The notes beneath the pieces were generated by a model that saw only the letters and a program-made list of their open reading frames with translations, was not told the origin of the DNA and did not search any database. From assembly GCA_963774765.1 (NCBI GenBank), contig CAVZGP010000011.1:620001-684000 (forward strand): a stretch of 64,000 bases of DNA, given 5' to 3'. The translations under genes and the position numbers were made by a program. Source of the stretch: Sva-07 sp963774765. Lineage in GTDB: Bacteria > Actinomycetota > Acidimicrobiia > Acidimicrobiales > Ilumatobacteraceae. This document shows positions 18,996 through 28,738 of the stretch, in pieces (within the stretch, counting starts at the first letter, position 1; each line of letters begins with the position of its first letter).

Positions 18996-21620
18996 ATGAG
19001 CGACGACACGCGCCCCGTGGACGGTGTGACCCCCGACGTGCCGGAGGGCGACGAGTTCGCCGACTGGTTCGATCGCGAGTTCACCGACGACCAGGAATCG
19101 GAAACAGACGCACCCGATGTTCAGATCGAAGCACCGGATCGCCCGCCGCTGGCCCGACGGGCGATCACGCGTGTGTTCCGCCGGCCGGTCGCCTGGTGGC
19201 AGCGACCGTGGAGCACCGAGCGCATCGTGCGCGTGCTGGTCACCTCGACCGTGCTGGTCACCACGACCGTGGTGATGATGATGGTCGTCCACCTCAATCC
19301 GTTGTCGCCCTCGCGTGACCTCATCTTCGACGACACCACACCGACCGGTGGCGACATGGGCGCCCACGTCTGGGCGCCCGCATTCCTGCGCGACCACTTC
19401 CTGACGAACTTCCAGCTCTCGGGCTGGAGCATGGACTGGTATGGCGGGCTCCCGCTGTACCGCTTCTACATGGTGATCCCGGCGCTCGCGATCGTGGCGC
19501 TCGACGTGATCCTGCCGTACGGCATCGCCTTCAAACTCGTCGCCGTGTCCGGGCTGCTGCTGTTCCCGCTGGCGTGTTGGGCGTTCGGTCGGCTGGCCGA
19601 CTTCCGCCACCCGATCCCCGAGCTGTTCTCGGTCGCCGCGCTCTGCTTCCTGCTCGACGAGAGCTTCTCGATCTACGGCGGCAACGTGAAGTCGACGATG
19701 GCGGGGGAGTACTCGTTCTCGATCGCTCTCACGCTCGCTGTGCTCGGCCTCGGCCTGCTCGCCAACGGTTTGCGCACCGGAAGGTTCCGGGTGCGCACGG
19801 CAATCGTGCTGTCTCTCGCCGCCGTGTCTCACGGCATCGTGCTGATCTTCGTGGCGGTCAGCGCGATCATCCTCTGTCTCGTGTGGCTCGACCGGCGACG
19901 ACTGGTGTTCGCCCTGACCACCGGCGTGACCACGCTGTTGTTGTCGGCATGGTGGGTCGGACCCTTCCTGTTCGGCCACGAGTTCATGACCGACATGAAG
20001 TACGGCTTCCGCCCCGAGGGCGCCGCCGACTCGTTCTGGGACATGTTCTTCCCGCTCGCCGCACCGCTCGACTTCATCATCACGGCCCTGGCCGTCGTCG
20101 GGTTCCTGGCGATGGTGCTGCGTCGACACCTCACCGGCACGGCGATCGGCCTGATCTGCCTCACATTCGTGGCGCTCGTCTATCTCACACGCGACAGCCT
20201 GCCGCTGATCGGCCTGCTGTGGAACCCGCGTCTCTTGCCGTTCGTCTACCTCACGCGGTATCTGCTGATGGTGATCGGTGCGCTCGAGTTGGTCACCTGG
20301 CTCGTCAACGTCGCGCGCGATCGGGCGGCGTCGTCGCAGCTCGGCGTGGTCGAGGGTGCGTTCGCCGCAGGGGCGATCACGCTGTCGTGTCTGTTGGTGT
20401 TCGGCTGGATGTACGAGACGCTGCCGGGCGACGGGCGCGTGACGGACGGTGAGACCTCGGTGTACGCCTGGGGTCCGTTCCGCAAGGGGCCCGAGTCGGG
20501 TCGTGCCGTCGCCGATGGATGGACCCGCTACAACATGAACGGCTACGAGGGCCGGCCGAAGTATCCCGAGTACAACGAACTGGTCACCACGATGGGCGGA
20601 ATCGGCGACGAGCGTGGCTGCGGTCGTGCGCTGTGGGAGAACAGTGGTGACAACGGCGAGTACGGCACCACGATGGCGCTCATGCTGTTGCCGCACTGGA
20701 CCGACGGGTGCATCGCGTCGATGGAGGGCTTGTTCTTCGAAGCGTCGGGGACGACGCCATACCACTTCCTCACGGCAGCGGCGATGTCGAAGCAGTCCTC
20801 GAACCCGGTCCGTCAGTTGCGCTACGTCAACAACGACGCGACCGTCGGCGTGCAGCACATGCATGACCTCGGCGTCCGATACCTCATGGTTCGCACCCCG
20901 GAGGCGAAGTCCGAAGCCGAGGCGCAGGACGAACTCGACTTCGTCACGACCTCGGGGCCGTGGGACATCTACGAGTTGCGCGGCGCCAGCATCGTCGAGC
21001 CGCTCACCGTGCAACCCGTGGTGGTCGAGGGCCGCGAGGGTGATCAGCGCGAGAACAACCTCGAAGTCGGCACCAGTTGGTTCCAGCGACAGGAGGAGTG
21101 GACGGCGCTGCCCGCGGACGATGGTCCCGACTCGTGGCAGCGGATTCCGGTCGAGATCGACCTCGATGCCCGTGTCGGCGAGCCGGGCGACCGTAGCCGC
21201 AACGTCGACTACGTCGTGCCTGCCGAACCGATCGACGTCGTCGAACTCGATCCGGTCACTGTCAGCAACGTCGACATCGAACAGCAGTCGGTGAGCTTCG
21301 AGGTCGACGAGGTCGGCGTACCCGTGCTCGTGCGGGTGAGCTACTTCCCGACGTGGAAGGTCGAGGGCGCCGAGGGTCCGTATCGCGTCGCGCCGAACTT
21401 CATGGTGGTCATCCCGACCGAGAACGAGGTCACGCTCACCTACTCCAAGACGCCGCTCGACTGGTTCTTCTACGCCTTGACACTGTTCGGCATCGCATTG
21501 TGTTTCTCCTGGTGGCGCAGGGGCGACGTCGTCTACGCCGGCGATCGACCGGACTGGCGATCGCCCGAGGAACCCGGGCCGCCCGACCCTTCACCTGTGC
21601 TCGCCGACGACGGCCGATAG
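18996..21620 (+). CDS. Large polytopic membrane protein, 6-pyruvoyl-tetrahydropterin synthase-related type
   Basis: An 874-residue protein with an acidic cytoplasmic N-terminus (1-50), a first helix near 75-95 and an extracellular loop with the motif TPTGGDMGAHVWAPAFLRD. That loop is the hallmark of this family and resembles the acidic loop of GT-C transferases. There are then about eleven more helices, a long extracytoplasmic domain (about 480-830) and a final helix (FYALTLFGIALCFSWW). The architecture suggests a lipid-linked sugar or arabinosyl/mannosyl-type transferase acting outside the membrane, consistent with the following manB. No activity is proven. Confidence 0.8.
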   Translation: MSDDTRPVDGVTPDVPEGDEFADWFDREFTDDQESETDAPDVQIEAPDRPPLARRAITRVFRRPVAWWQRPWSTERIVRVLVTSTVLVTTTVVMMMVVHLNPLSPSRDLIFDDTTPTGGDMGAHVWAPAFLRDHFLTNFQLSGWSMDWYGGLPLYRFYMVIPALAIVALDVILPYGIAFKLVAVSGLLLFPLACWAFGRLADFRHPIPELFSVAALCFLLDESFSIYGGNVKSTMAGEYSFSIALTLAVLGLGLLANGLRTGRFRVRTAIVLSLAAVSHGIVLIFVAVSAIILCLVWLDRRRLVFALTTGVTTLLLSAWWVGPFLFGHEFMTDMKYGFRPEGAADSFWDMFFPLAAPLDFIITALAVVGFLAMVLRRHLTGTAIGLICLTFVALVYLTRDSLPLIGLLWNPRLLPFVYLTRYLLMVIGALELVTWLVNVARDRAASSQLGVVEGAFAAGAITLSCLLVFGWMYETLPGDGRVTDGETSVYAWGPFRKGPESGRAVADGWTRYNMNGYEGRPKYPEYNELVTTMGGIGDERGCGRALWENSGDNGEYGTTMALMLLPHWTDGCIASMEGLFFEASGTTPYHFLTAAAMSKQSSNPVRQLRYVNNDATVGVQHMHDLGVRYLMVRTPEAKSEAEAQDELDFVTTSGPWDIYELRGASIVEPLTVQPVVVEGREGDQRENNLEVGTSWFQRQEEWTALPADDGPDSWQRIPVEIDLDARVGEPGDRSRNVDYVVPAEPIDVVELDPVTVSNVDIEQQSVSFEVDEVGVPVLVRVSYFPTWKVEGAEGPYRVAPNFMVVIPTENEVTLTYSKTPLDWFFYALTLFGIALCFSWWRRGDVVYAGDRPDWRSPEEPGPPDPSPVLADDGR

Positions 21621-21633
21621 CCTCGTGTCGGTC

Positions 21634-22987
21634 ATGTCTGTGCTCGATTCCATCGTCAAGGCGTACGACATCCGTGGCACGGTTCCCGATCAGCTCGACG
21701 CTGACGTGGCCCATGCGCTCGGTGTCGGCTTCGCCACGTTCGTCCGTTCCGATCAGGTCGTCATCGGCCGCGACATGCGGCCGTCCGGGCCGGAACTGGT
21801 CGACGCGTTCACCCGCGGCGTGACCGAGCAGGGCGTCGATGTCATCGACATCGGTCTCGCGTCGACCGACCTGATGTACTACGCGGCCGGCGTGCTCGAT
21901 GTTCCCGGCGCCATGTTCACCGCGTCACACAACCCCGCCGGGTACAACGGCGTCAAGCTGTGCCTGGCCGGGGCCCGCCCGATCGGAGTCGACACGGGGC
22001 TGGTCGAGGTGCAGGCCGTGGCACAACAGGTGCTCGACGGTCACGGACCACGTGAGGCCGCCACCTGCGGCACGCGTTCCGAGCGGGATCTGCTCAGCGA
22101 CTTCGCCGATCATGTCGTCAGCTTCATCGACCCCGCGGACATCGGCTCGATGAAGGTCGTCGCGGACACCGCCAACGGGATGGGTGGCCTGGTCGTGCCC
22201 GCGGTCTTCGAGCGGCTCGGCAGCGTCGAACTCGAAGTGATGTTCGCCGAACTCGACGGCACGTTCCCGAACCACCCGGCCGACCCGTTGCAGCCGGCCA
22301 ACCAACGCGATCTTCGCGCTCGTGTGGTCACCGGCGGCTTCGACCTGGGCCTCGCGTTCGACGGCGACGCCGACCGCGTTTTCGTGGTCGACGAGACCGG
22401 CAACGGGCTCAGCGGATCGACGACCACGGCGATCCTCGCTGCGGCAATGCTGCGCCAGCACCCGGGTGCCACGATCCTGCACAATCTGATCTGTTCCAAG
22501 ACGGTGCCCGAGGTGGTCCGCGAACTCGGTGGTACTCCCGTGCGCACCAAGGTCGGTCACTCGTTCATCAAGCAGATCATGGCCGAGACCGGGGCGGTGT
22601 TCGGCGGCGAACACTCGGCGCACTACTACTTTGCCGCGCAACTTCAACGCCGACAGCGGTCTCATCGCATCGCTGATGGTGATGGCCGAGGTCGGTCGTT
22701 CCGGCCAGGCATTGTCGGTGGTGCGCAAGCCGTACGAGCGCTATGCGGCCAGCGGCGAGATCAACACCGAGGTCGACGACGCGTTGGGGGTGATCGAACG
22801 CATCAGCGACCAGTACGCCGACTCCGACCAGGACCGCCTCGACGGGCTCACCGTCGACTGCGGGTCATGGTGGTTCAACCTGCGTCCCTCGAACACCGAA
22901 CCGTTGCTGCGATTGAACCTCGAAGCGGACGATCGCGCGTTGTGTGACGACGCGGTCGGCACGCTCCTCGCCCAGATCACCAGCTGA
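21634..22987 (+). CDS. manB: Phosphomannomutase/phosphoglucomutase, frameshifted at about 22635
   Basis: Interconverts mannose-6-phosphate and mannose-1-phosphate (or the glucose pair), feeding GDP-mannose synthesis. The four signature loops are present: the phosphoserine loop TASHNP (Ser98), the metal loop DGDADR (about 246), the sugar loop GGEHSAHYYF (about 324-333) and the phosphate loop RPSNTEP. After HYYF the frame shifts: the seven bases GCCGCGC (22633-22639) should be six, after which NFNADSG and the rest read normally to TGA 22985-22987 (450 aa). An in-frame GTG at 21625 is an alternative start. It lies in the conserved DUF3499-manB-Trm112 order. Confidence 0.88.
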
Positions 22988-23023
22988 ACCCACCATTGCT
23001 GAAAAACCATTGGAGCTACGACC

Positions 23024-23275
23024 ATGTCACTGTCACCTGCACTCCTCGAGATCCTCGCGTGTCCCGAGGACAAGGGCCCGCTGTACTACATCGAGTCCGA
23101 AGCGCTGCTGTACAACCCTCGCCTGCAGCGTCGATACGACGTGCGCGACGACATCCCGGTGATGCTGATCCCCGAGGCGACGACCGTCGATGACTCCGAG
23201 CACGAGCGGCTGATGGGCATCGTGGCAGCGAGCGAGATCGCGCCGACCTTCCAGGACGATTCAAGAAACGGCTGA
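23024..23275 (+). CDS. Trm112-like / UPF0434 family small protein
   Basis: An 83-residue protein following the family plan: ILACPEDKGPL opens the strand that usually bears a Cys pair, and RYDVRDDIPVMLIPEA is the conserved end. Only one Cys (13) is present, so the zinc knuckle of classical Trm112 is missing, as seen in other actinobacterial members I know of. Trm112 proteins act as partners of methyltransferases; here the partner is unknown. It lies 36 bp downstream of manB and is likely co-transcribed with it. Confidence 0.85.
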   Translation: MSLSPALLEILACPEDKGPLYYIESEALLYNPRLQRRYDVRDDIPVMLIPEATTVDDSEHERLMGIVAASEIAPTFQDDSRNG

Positions 23276-23331
23276 GATCTGCCGACGTCAATGGCGGCAA
23301 TGCCGTCGCAGCAGGGAACAGAGAGGGTACG

Positions 23332-24735
23332 GTGACGACGATGAGTGCACGGCGCTGGATCCGACGTATCGGTGTCGTCGCGCTCGTTGCCGTGGCGTCG
23401 GTGGGGGCAGCAGCGACCTCCACGCCCGGACCGCAGGCCGACGCCGACACGGCGACGGGGCTCGGCGCCGGTGGTGAATTCCACGCGCTGACCCCGTACC
23501 GGGCATTCGATTCGCGACCCGAGTCGGCGATCAACGTGGCCGCGCCCGGCCCACGTCGCATCGACCCAGCCGCGGAATTCACCGTGATGCTTGCCGGAAC
23601 CGGAACGCTCCCGGCGTCGTCGGCCGACGTGCTCGCCGTCGTGGCCACCGTCACCGTCGTCGATCCGACGGGACACGGTTGGCTCGCGGTGCGACCATCC
23701 GGCACCGCAGCGCCGGTTCCGCAATCGTCGCTGGTCAACTTTGCCCCCGGCCGAAACGTTCCGAACCTCGCCATTGTCGGCCTCGGCGCAGACGGAGGCA
23801 TCACGGTCACGATGGGCCCGGCGGCCGGGGCGGGCGCCAACGTGATCATCGACGTGTTCGGGTTCCTGTCGAAGTCGACGTACACCGGCGACCGCGGTGC
23901 TCGTCTCGTCCCGGTCGGACCCGCACGCCTGACCGACACCCGCGAGACCGGCACCCCGCTGCGCGCCGCCGAGGTTCGCGCGGTGCAGTTCCGCGGTGCG
24001 GACTCGTACATGCCGACCCTCTCGCCCGCGGTGCCCAACCGCCCGACGGTCACTGCTGCGCTCGTCAGCATCGCCGCGGTCAACAACCGTGCCGGAAGCA
24101 CGGGCACCTACCTCAGTGCGTCACCGAGCCCGCCGACACCGCCGATCAAGACGTCGAACGTCAACGTCGTCAAGGGCCAGATCAAGACGGCGATGGCCGT
24201 GGTACCCGTCGTCGACGGCAACCTCTACATCTACAACCATGGCGGCGAGACCGACGTGATCGTCGACGTGTTCGGCTACTTCGAGACGATCCCCGACGAC
24301 TCCGCCACGGGCCGCATCGTCCCCCTGGAAGCGCCGTTCCGGGCCTTCGACACCCGCGAGCCCGCCTTCGGCAACCTCCCGCTCGGCACCGGCACGGTCG
24401 AGGACTGGAGCTTCGACGCGTTCACCAAGTCGGTGACGCTGCCCTCGGGCGGAGGCATCGACCTCAGCGCCCAGTCGGCATTGCTCGGCAACCTGACCGG
24501 CACCGATCTCACTCGCGTGTATCCGAGTGTCGCGGCGTCGACGTACCTCACCGGCTTTCCCGGCGACGTCAGCCGACCGCTGGTGGCGAACCTCAATGTC
24601 GCCGAGGGCGAAGTGGTCCCCAACATGTCGCTGATTCCGTACTCGACGACGGGTGCGCCGAACGTGGTCAAGGTGTACAACCACTACGGCAGCATGCACT
24701 ATCTGCTCGACGTGTACGCCATCGTCTTGAAGTAG
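23332..24735 (+). CDS. Secreted protein of three 'DTR' beta-modules
   Basis: The GTG start at 23332 is preceded by GAGAGGG. The signal peptide (about 10-37: IRRIGVVALVAVASVGAAATS) is followed by three related modules. Each opens with a 'YRAFDSR', 'ARLTDTR' or 'FRAFDTR' motif, has a strand such as 'LVNFAPGRNVPNLAIV' or 'TSNVNVVKGQIKTAMAVVP', and ends with 'NVIIDVFGFL', 'DVIVDVFGYF' or 'HYLLDVYAIV'. This design recurs in surface proteins of marine Acidimicrobiia and related Actinobacteria. It is 467 aa with no catalytic motif, so an adhesive or cell-wall role is inferred only. It interrupts the Trm112-to-ahcY order. Confidence 0.8.
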   Translation: MTTMSARRWIRRIGVVALVAVASVGAAATSTPGPQADADTATGLGAGGEFHALTPYRAFDSRPESAINVAAPGPRRIDPAAEFTVMLAGTGTLPASSADVLAVVATVTVVDPTGHGWLAVRPSGTAAPVPQSSLVNFAPGRNVPNLAIVGLGADGGITVTMGPAAGAGANVIIDVFGFLSKSTYTGDRGARLVPVGPARLTDTRETGTPLRAAEVRAVQFRGADSYMPTLSPAVPNRPTVTAALVSIAAVNNRAGSTGTYLSASPSPPTPPIKTSNVNVVKGQIKTAMAVVPVVDGNLYIYNHGGETDVIVDVFGYFETIPDDSATGRIVPLEAPFRAFDTREPAFGNLPLGTGTVEDWSFDAFTKSVTLPSGGGIDLSAQSALLGNLTGTDLTRVYPSVAASTYLTGFPGDVSRPLVANLNVAEGEVVPNMSLIPYSTTGAPNVVKVYNHYGSMHYLLDVYAIVLK

Positions 24736-24773
24736 CCCGCAGACCGCACGGTCGTCGGTACACTCGGTTCCAC

Positions 24774-24831
24774 CGAATCGCCGGGCTGATTCGACCGGTG
24801 CCTGAAGGCCCCTGCCCGGTTCCCACGAACC
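24774..24831 (+). promoter_or_regulatory. Structured leader upstream of ahcY
   Basis: The 110-bp gap before ahcY holds two inverted repeats: CGAATC-N8-GATTCG (24774-24793) and GGTTC-N4-GAACC (24818-24831). The second lies 1 nt before the CGGAGG ribosome site, which could let folding block or expose it. I could not match a known SAM or SAH riboswitch core, so regulatory function is a guess. Confidence 0.3.
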
Positions 24832-24845
24832 ACGGAGGCTTTCTC

Positions 24846-26330
<1,485 letters not shown>

Positions 26331-26420
26331 CGGGTTCGGTCGGTGAGTTCGAACTCGATGGGCTCCTGCGCCTAGTGTGACCCCCGCCACGCTGTGGCAT
26401 CGGCGACGAAAAGGGGAAGC

Positions 26421-27545
26421 ATGGAGAACGAGATCCGCGTCGGGCGAGCACCCGCACGGCACGTCGACGACGGCGAATCGCTGTTGGTCGTCGACGATCT
26501 GAAGACACACTTCGCGGTTGCGGCCGGGTCGGTGCGCGCCGTCGACGGCGTGTCGTTCTCGCTCGCCCGCGGGCGCACGCTCGGAGTGGTCGGCGAGTCG
26601 GGCTCGGGGAAGACGGTGCTGTCGCGCTCGATCATGGGCCTCAACACCACCGACAACGCCACCACGACCGGCTCGGTCATGTACGCGGGCGAGGAACTCG
26701 TCGGCAAGTCGGCCAAGAAGAAGAAGGCGCTGTGGGGCGCCGAGATGGCGATGGTCTTCCAGGACCCGATGACCTCGCTCAACCCGGTGGTCACGATCGG
26801 GCGCCAGCTCACCGAACACGTCCGCTACCACCTCGACATGGGCAAGAAGGAGAGCGAGGAGGTCGCGATCGCCCTGCTCAAGTCGGTGCACATCCCCGAG
26901 GCCGAGAAGCGCCTCGACAACTACCCGCACCAGATGTCGGGCGGCATGCGTCAGCGCGTGTGTATCGCCATCGCATTGGCCTGCGGCCCCCGGATGCTTT
27001 TCGCCGACGAGCCGACGACCGCACTCGACGTCACGGTCCAGCACCAGATCCTCAATCTGCTCGCCGAGCAGCAGACCGACCGAGCGATGGCGATGATCCT
27101 GGTCACCCACGACCTCGGCGTCGTCGCCGGTCGCACCGACGAGATCATGGTGATGTATGCCGGCAAGGCCGCCGAGAAAGCGCCGACGTCGAAGTTGTTC
27201 AGCGAACTGCGCCACCCTTACACGCAGGGCCTGTTGTGGTCGATTCCCAAGATCACCCAACCCAAACACACCCGGTTGAACGCGATCCCGGGCCGCCCGG
27301 CCAACCTGATCGACCCGCCCCCGGGTTGCAAGTTCGCACCACGTTGCGCGTATGCGCAAGACATCTGCCGTACCGAGGAGCCACAGTTGCGATCGATCGA
27401 TTCCGCCGACCACGTGTTCGCGTGTCACTTCCCCGTCGGAACCCCCGACGGCGAGGCGGCGTTCCAGGCCAACATCGCAGCCGAGTACCCACCGGCGCTG
27501 GCCGCTGTCGGCAAGTTGCGCGCCAGCGAGGAAGTGGTCGGCTGA
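26421..27545 (+). CDS. Peptide/nickel-type ABC importer ATP-binding protein (DppD/OppD-like)
   Basis: A 374-residue ATPase with Walker A GESGSGKT (58-65), Q-loop FQDPMTSLNP, signature MSGGMRQR (172-179) and Walker B LFADEPTTALD. The C-terminal oligopeptide-transporter extension carries the Cys-rich stretch PPPGCKFAPRCAYAQDIC, typical of OppD/OppF. The ATG at 26421 has AAGGGG upstream; the in-frame GTG at 26394 is less likely. It is first of five genes (ATPase, ATPase, binding protein, permease, permease), all on the same strand. TGATG couples it to the next ATPase. Confidence 0.93.
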   Translation: MENEIRVGRAPARHVDDGESLLVVDDLKTHFAVAAGSVRAVDGVSFSLARGRTLGVVGESGSGKTVLSRSIMGLNTTDNATTTGSVMYAGEELVGKSAKKKKALWGAEMAMVFQDPMTSLNPVVTIGRQLTEHVRYHLDMGKKESEEVAIALLKSVHIPEAEKRLDNYPHQMSGGMRQRVCIAIALACGPRMLFADEPTTALDVTVQHQILNLLAEQQTDRAMAMILVTHDLGVVAGRTDEIMVMYAGKAAEKAPTSKLFSELRHPYTQGLLWSIPKITQPKHTRLNAIPGRPANLIDPPPGCKFAPRCAYAQDICRTEEPQLRSIDSADHVFACHFPVGTPDGEAAFQANIAAEYPPALAAVGKLRASEEVVG

Positions 27546-28582
27546 TGGCGGGCTCAGGAACCGCCCATCTTCGACCCGCCGACGAGGTCCTGCTCCAGGT
27601 GACCGACCTCGTCGTCGAGTTCCCGGCCGGCAAGGGCCGCACCGTCAAGGCGGTCAGCGGCATCAGCTTCGACATCGCGCCCGGCGAGACACTCGGACTG
27701 GTCGGCGAGTCGGGTTGCGGCAAGTCGACCACTGGCCGAGCGCTGCTCCAGCTCCCGAAACCCACCAGCGGTTCGGTGGTGCTCGATGGGGAGGATCTCG
27801 CGGGCCTCGACGCCGAGACGATGCGCAAGCGTCGCACACAGCTGCAGATGATCTTTCAGGATCCCATCTCGTCGTTGAACCCACGCCGAACGATCGGCGA
27901 CGTCGTCGCCGAACCACTCAATGTGTGGGGGCCGAAGAACAAAGACGAGCAGTGGGAGATCGTCGCACGCATCCTCGACCAGGTCGGCGTCGATCCGGGC
28001 CCGGCGCGCTACAAGCGTCCACACGAGTTCTCCGGCGGTCAGTGTCAGCGCATCTCGATCGCCCGGGCGCTCGTGATGGAGCCGCAGTTGATCATCTGTG
28101 ACGAGCCGGTGTCGGCGCTCGACGTGTCGATCCAGGCCCAGATCCTGAACCTGCTCGACGACCTCAAGGGCCAGCACGGCCTCACCCTGGTGTTCATTGC
28201 CCACGACCTCGCCGTCGTCAAGAACATCAGCGACCGCGTCGCGGTGATGTACCTCGGCAAGATGTGCGAGATCTCCGAAGCCGACGAGCTCTATGCCCAC
28301 CCGGCGCACCCGTACACCGAGCTGCTGCTCGGATCGAGTCCCGCGCCGGACCCGGACATCGACATTCACGCCGTGCGGGTGATCGAGGGCGAACTCCCGT
28401 CGCCGATCTCACCGCCGTCGGGCTGCCGGTTCCGTACACGCTGCCCTGTGGCCGACGACATCTGTGCCGCCGAGGAACCCCAGATGCGCCGGGTCGGCGA
28501 GGACCACTTCGTGGCATGTCACCACCCGCTGATCGAGCCCTGGTCCGAGGGTGCAACTCCGGTCAACGCTCCGACTGTGTGA
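27545..28582 (+). CDS. Peptide/nickel-type ABC importer ATP-binding protein (DppF/OppF-like)
   Basis: A 345-residue partner ATPase with Walker A GESGCGKS (54-61), Q-loop FQDPISSLNPRRT, signature FSGGQCQR (162-169), Walker B LIICDEPVSALD, H-loop AHDLAVV, and the C-terminal Cys cluster PPSGCRFRTRCPVADDIC. It starts inside the upstream stop codon, so the two ATPases are made together as a heterodimer. The 156-bp gap that follows separates the ATPases from the abundant binding protein. Confidence 0.93.
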   Translation: MAGSGTAHLRPADEVLLQVTDLVVEFPAGKGRTVKAVSGISFDIAPGETLGLVGESGCGKSTTGRALLQLPKPTSGSVVLDGEDLAGLDAETMRKRRTQLQMIFQDPISSLNPRRTIGDVVAEPLNVWGPKNKDEQWEIVARILDQVGVDPGPARYKRPHEFSGGQCQRISIARALVMEPQLIICDEPVSALDVSIQAQILNLLDDLKGQHGLTLVFIAHDLAVVKNISDRVAVMYLGKMCEISEADELYAHPAHPYTELLLGSSPAPDPDIDIHAVRVIEGELPSPISPPSGCRFRTRCPVADDICAAEEPQMRRVGEDHFVACHHPLIEPWSEGATPVNAPTV

Positions 28583-28613
28583 CATCGGTCATGTGTGCTA
28601 GACAGTCGATGTT

Positions 28614-28641
28614 CTCGCCGGGTCGGAGTCGTCTCGGCGAG
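28614..28641 (+). promoter_or_regulatory. Intercistronic inverted repeat before the substrate-binding protein gene
   Basis: Within the 156-bp gap, CTCGCCG (28614-28620) pairs with CGGCGAG (28635-28641) around a 14-nt loop. It has no U-tract. It may partly terminate, stabilise or set a separate expression level for the binding-protein transcript. No other gene is visible in this gap. Confidence 0.3.
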
Positions 28642-28738
28642 CGGGGCGCAACTGGGGTGGACTTCTGCACCGCTGCGTCGGCATCGTGAACGACTCACCA
28701 TTCAACAAACACAACCACACCATCCAAATGGGGGATCC

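Noticed and set aside
18741..21014. 757-residue open frame on the minus strand opposite the polytopic membrane protein
   Set aside because: Same composition bias and no domain signals; the sense strand has clear transmembrane helices and a family motif.
24736..24845. Known SAH or SAM riboswitch upstream of ahcY
   Set aside because: I could not place the conserved core bases of any class by eye; left as an unassigned structured leader.
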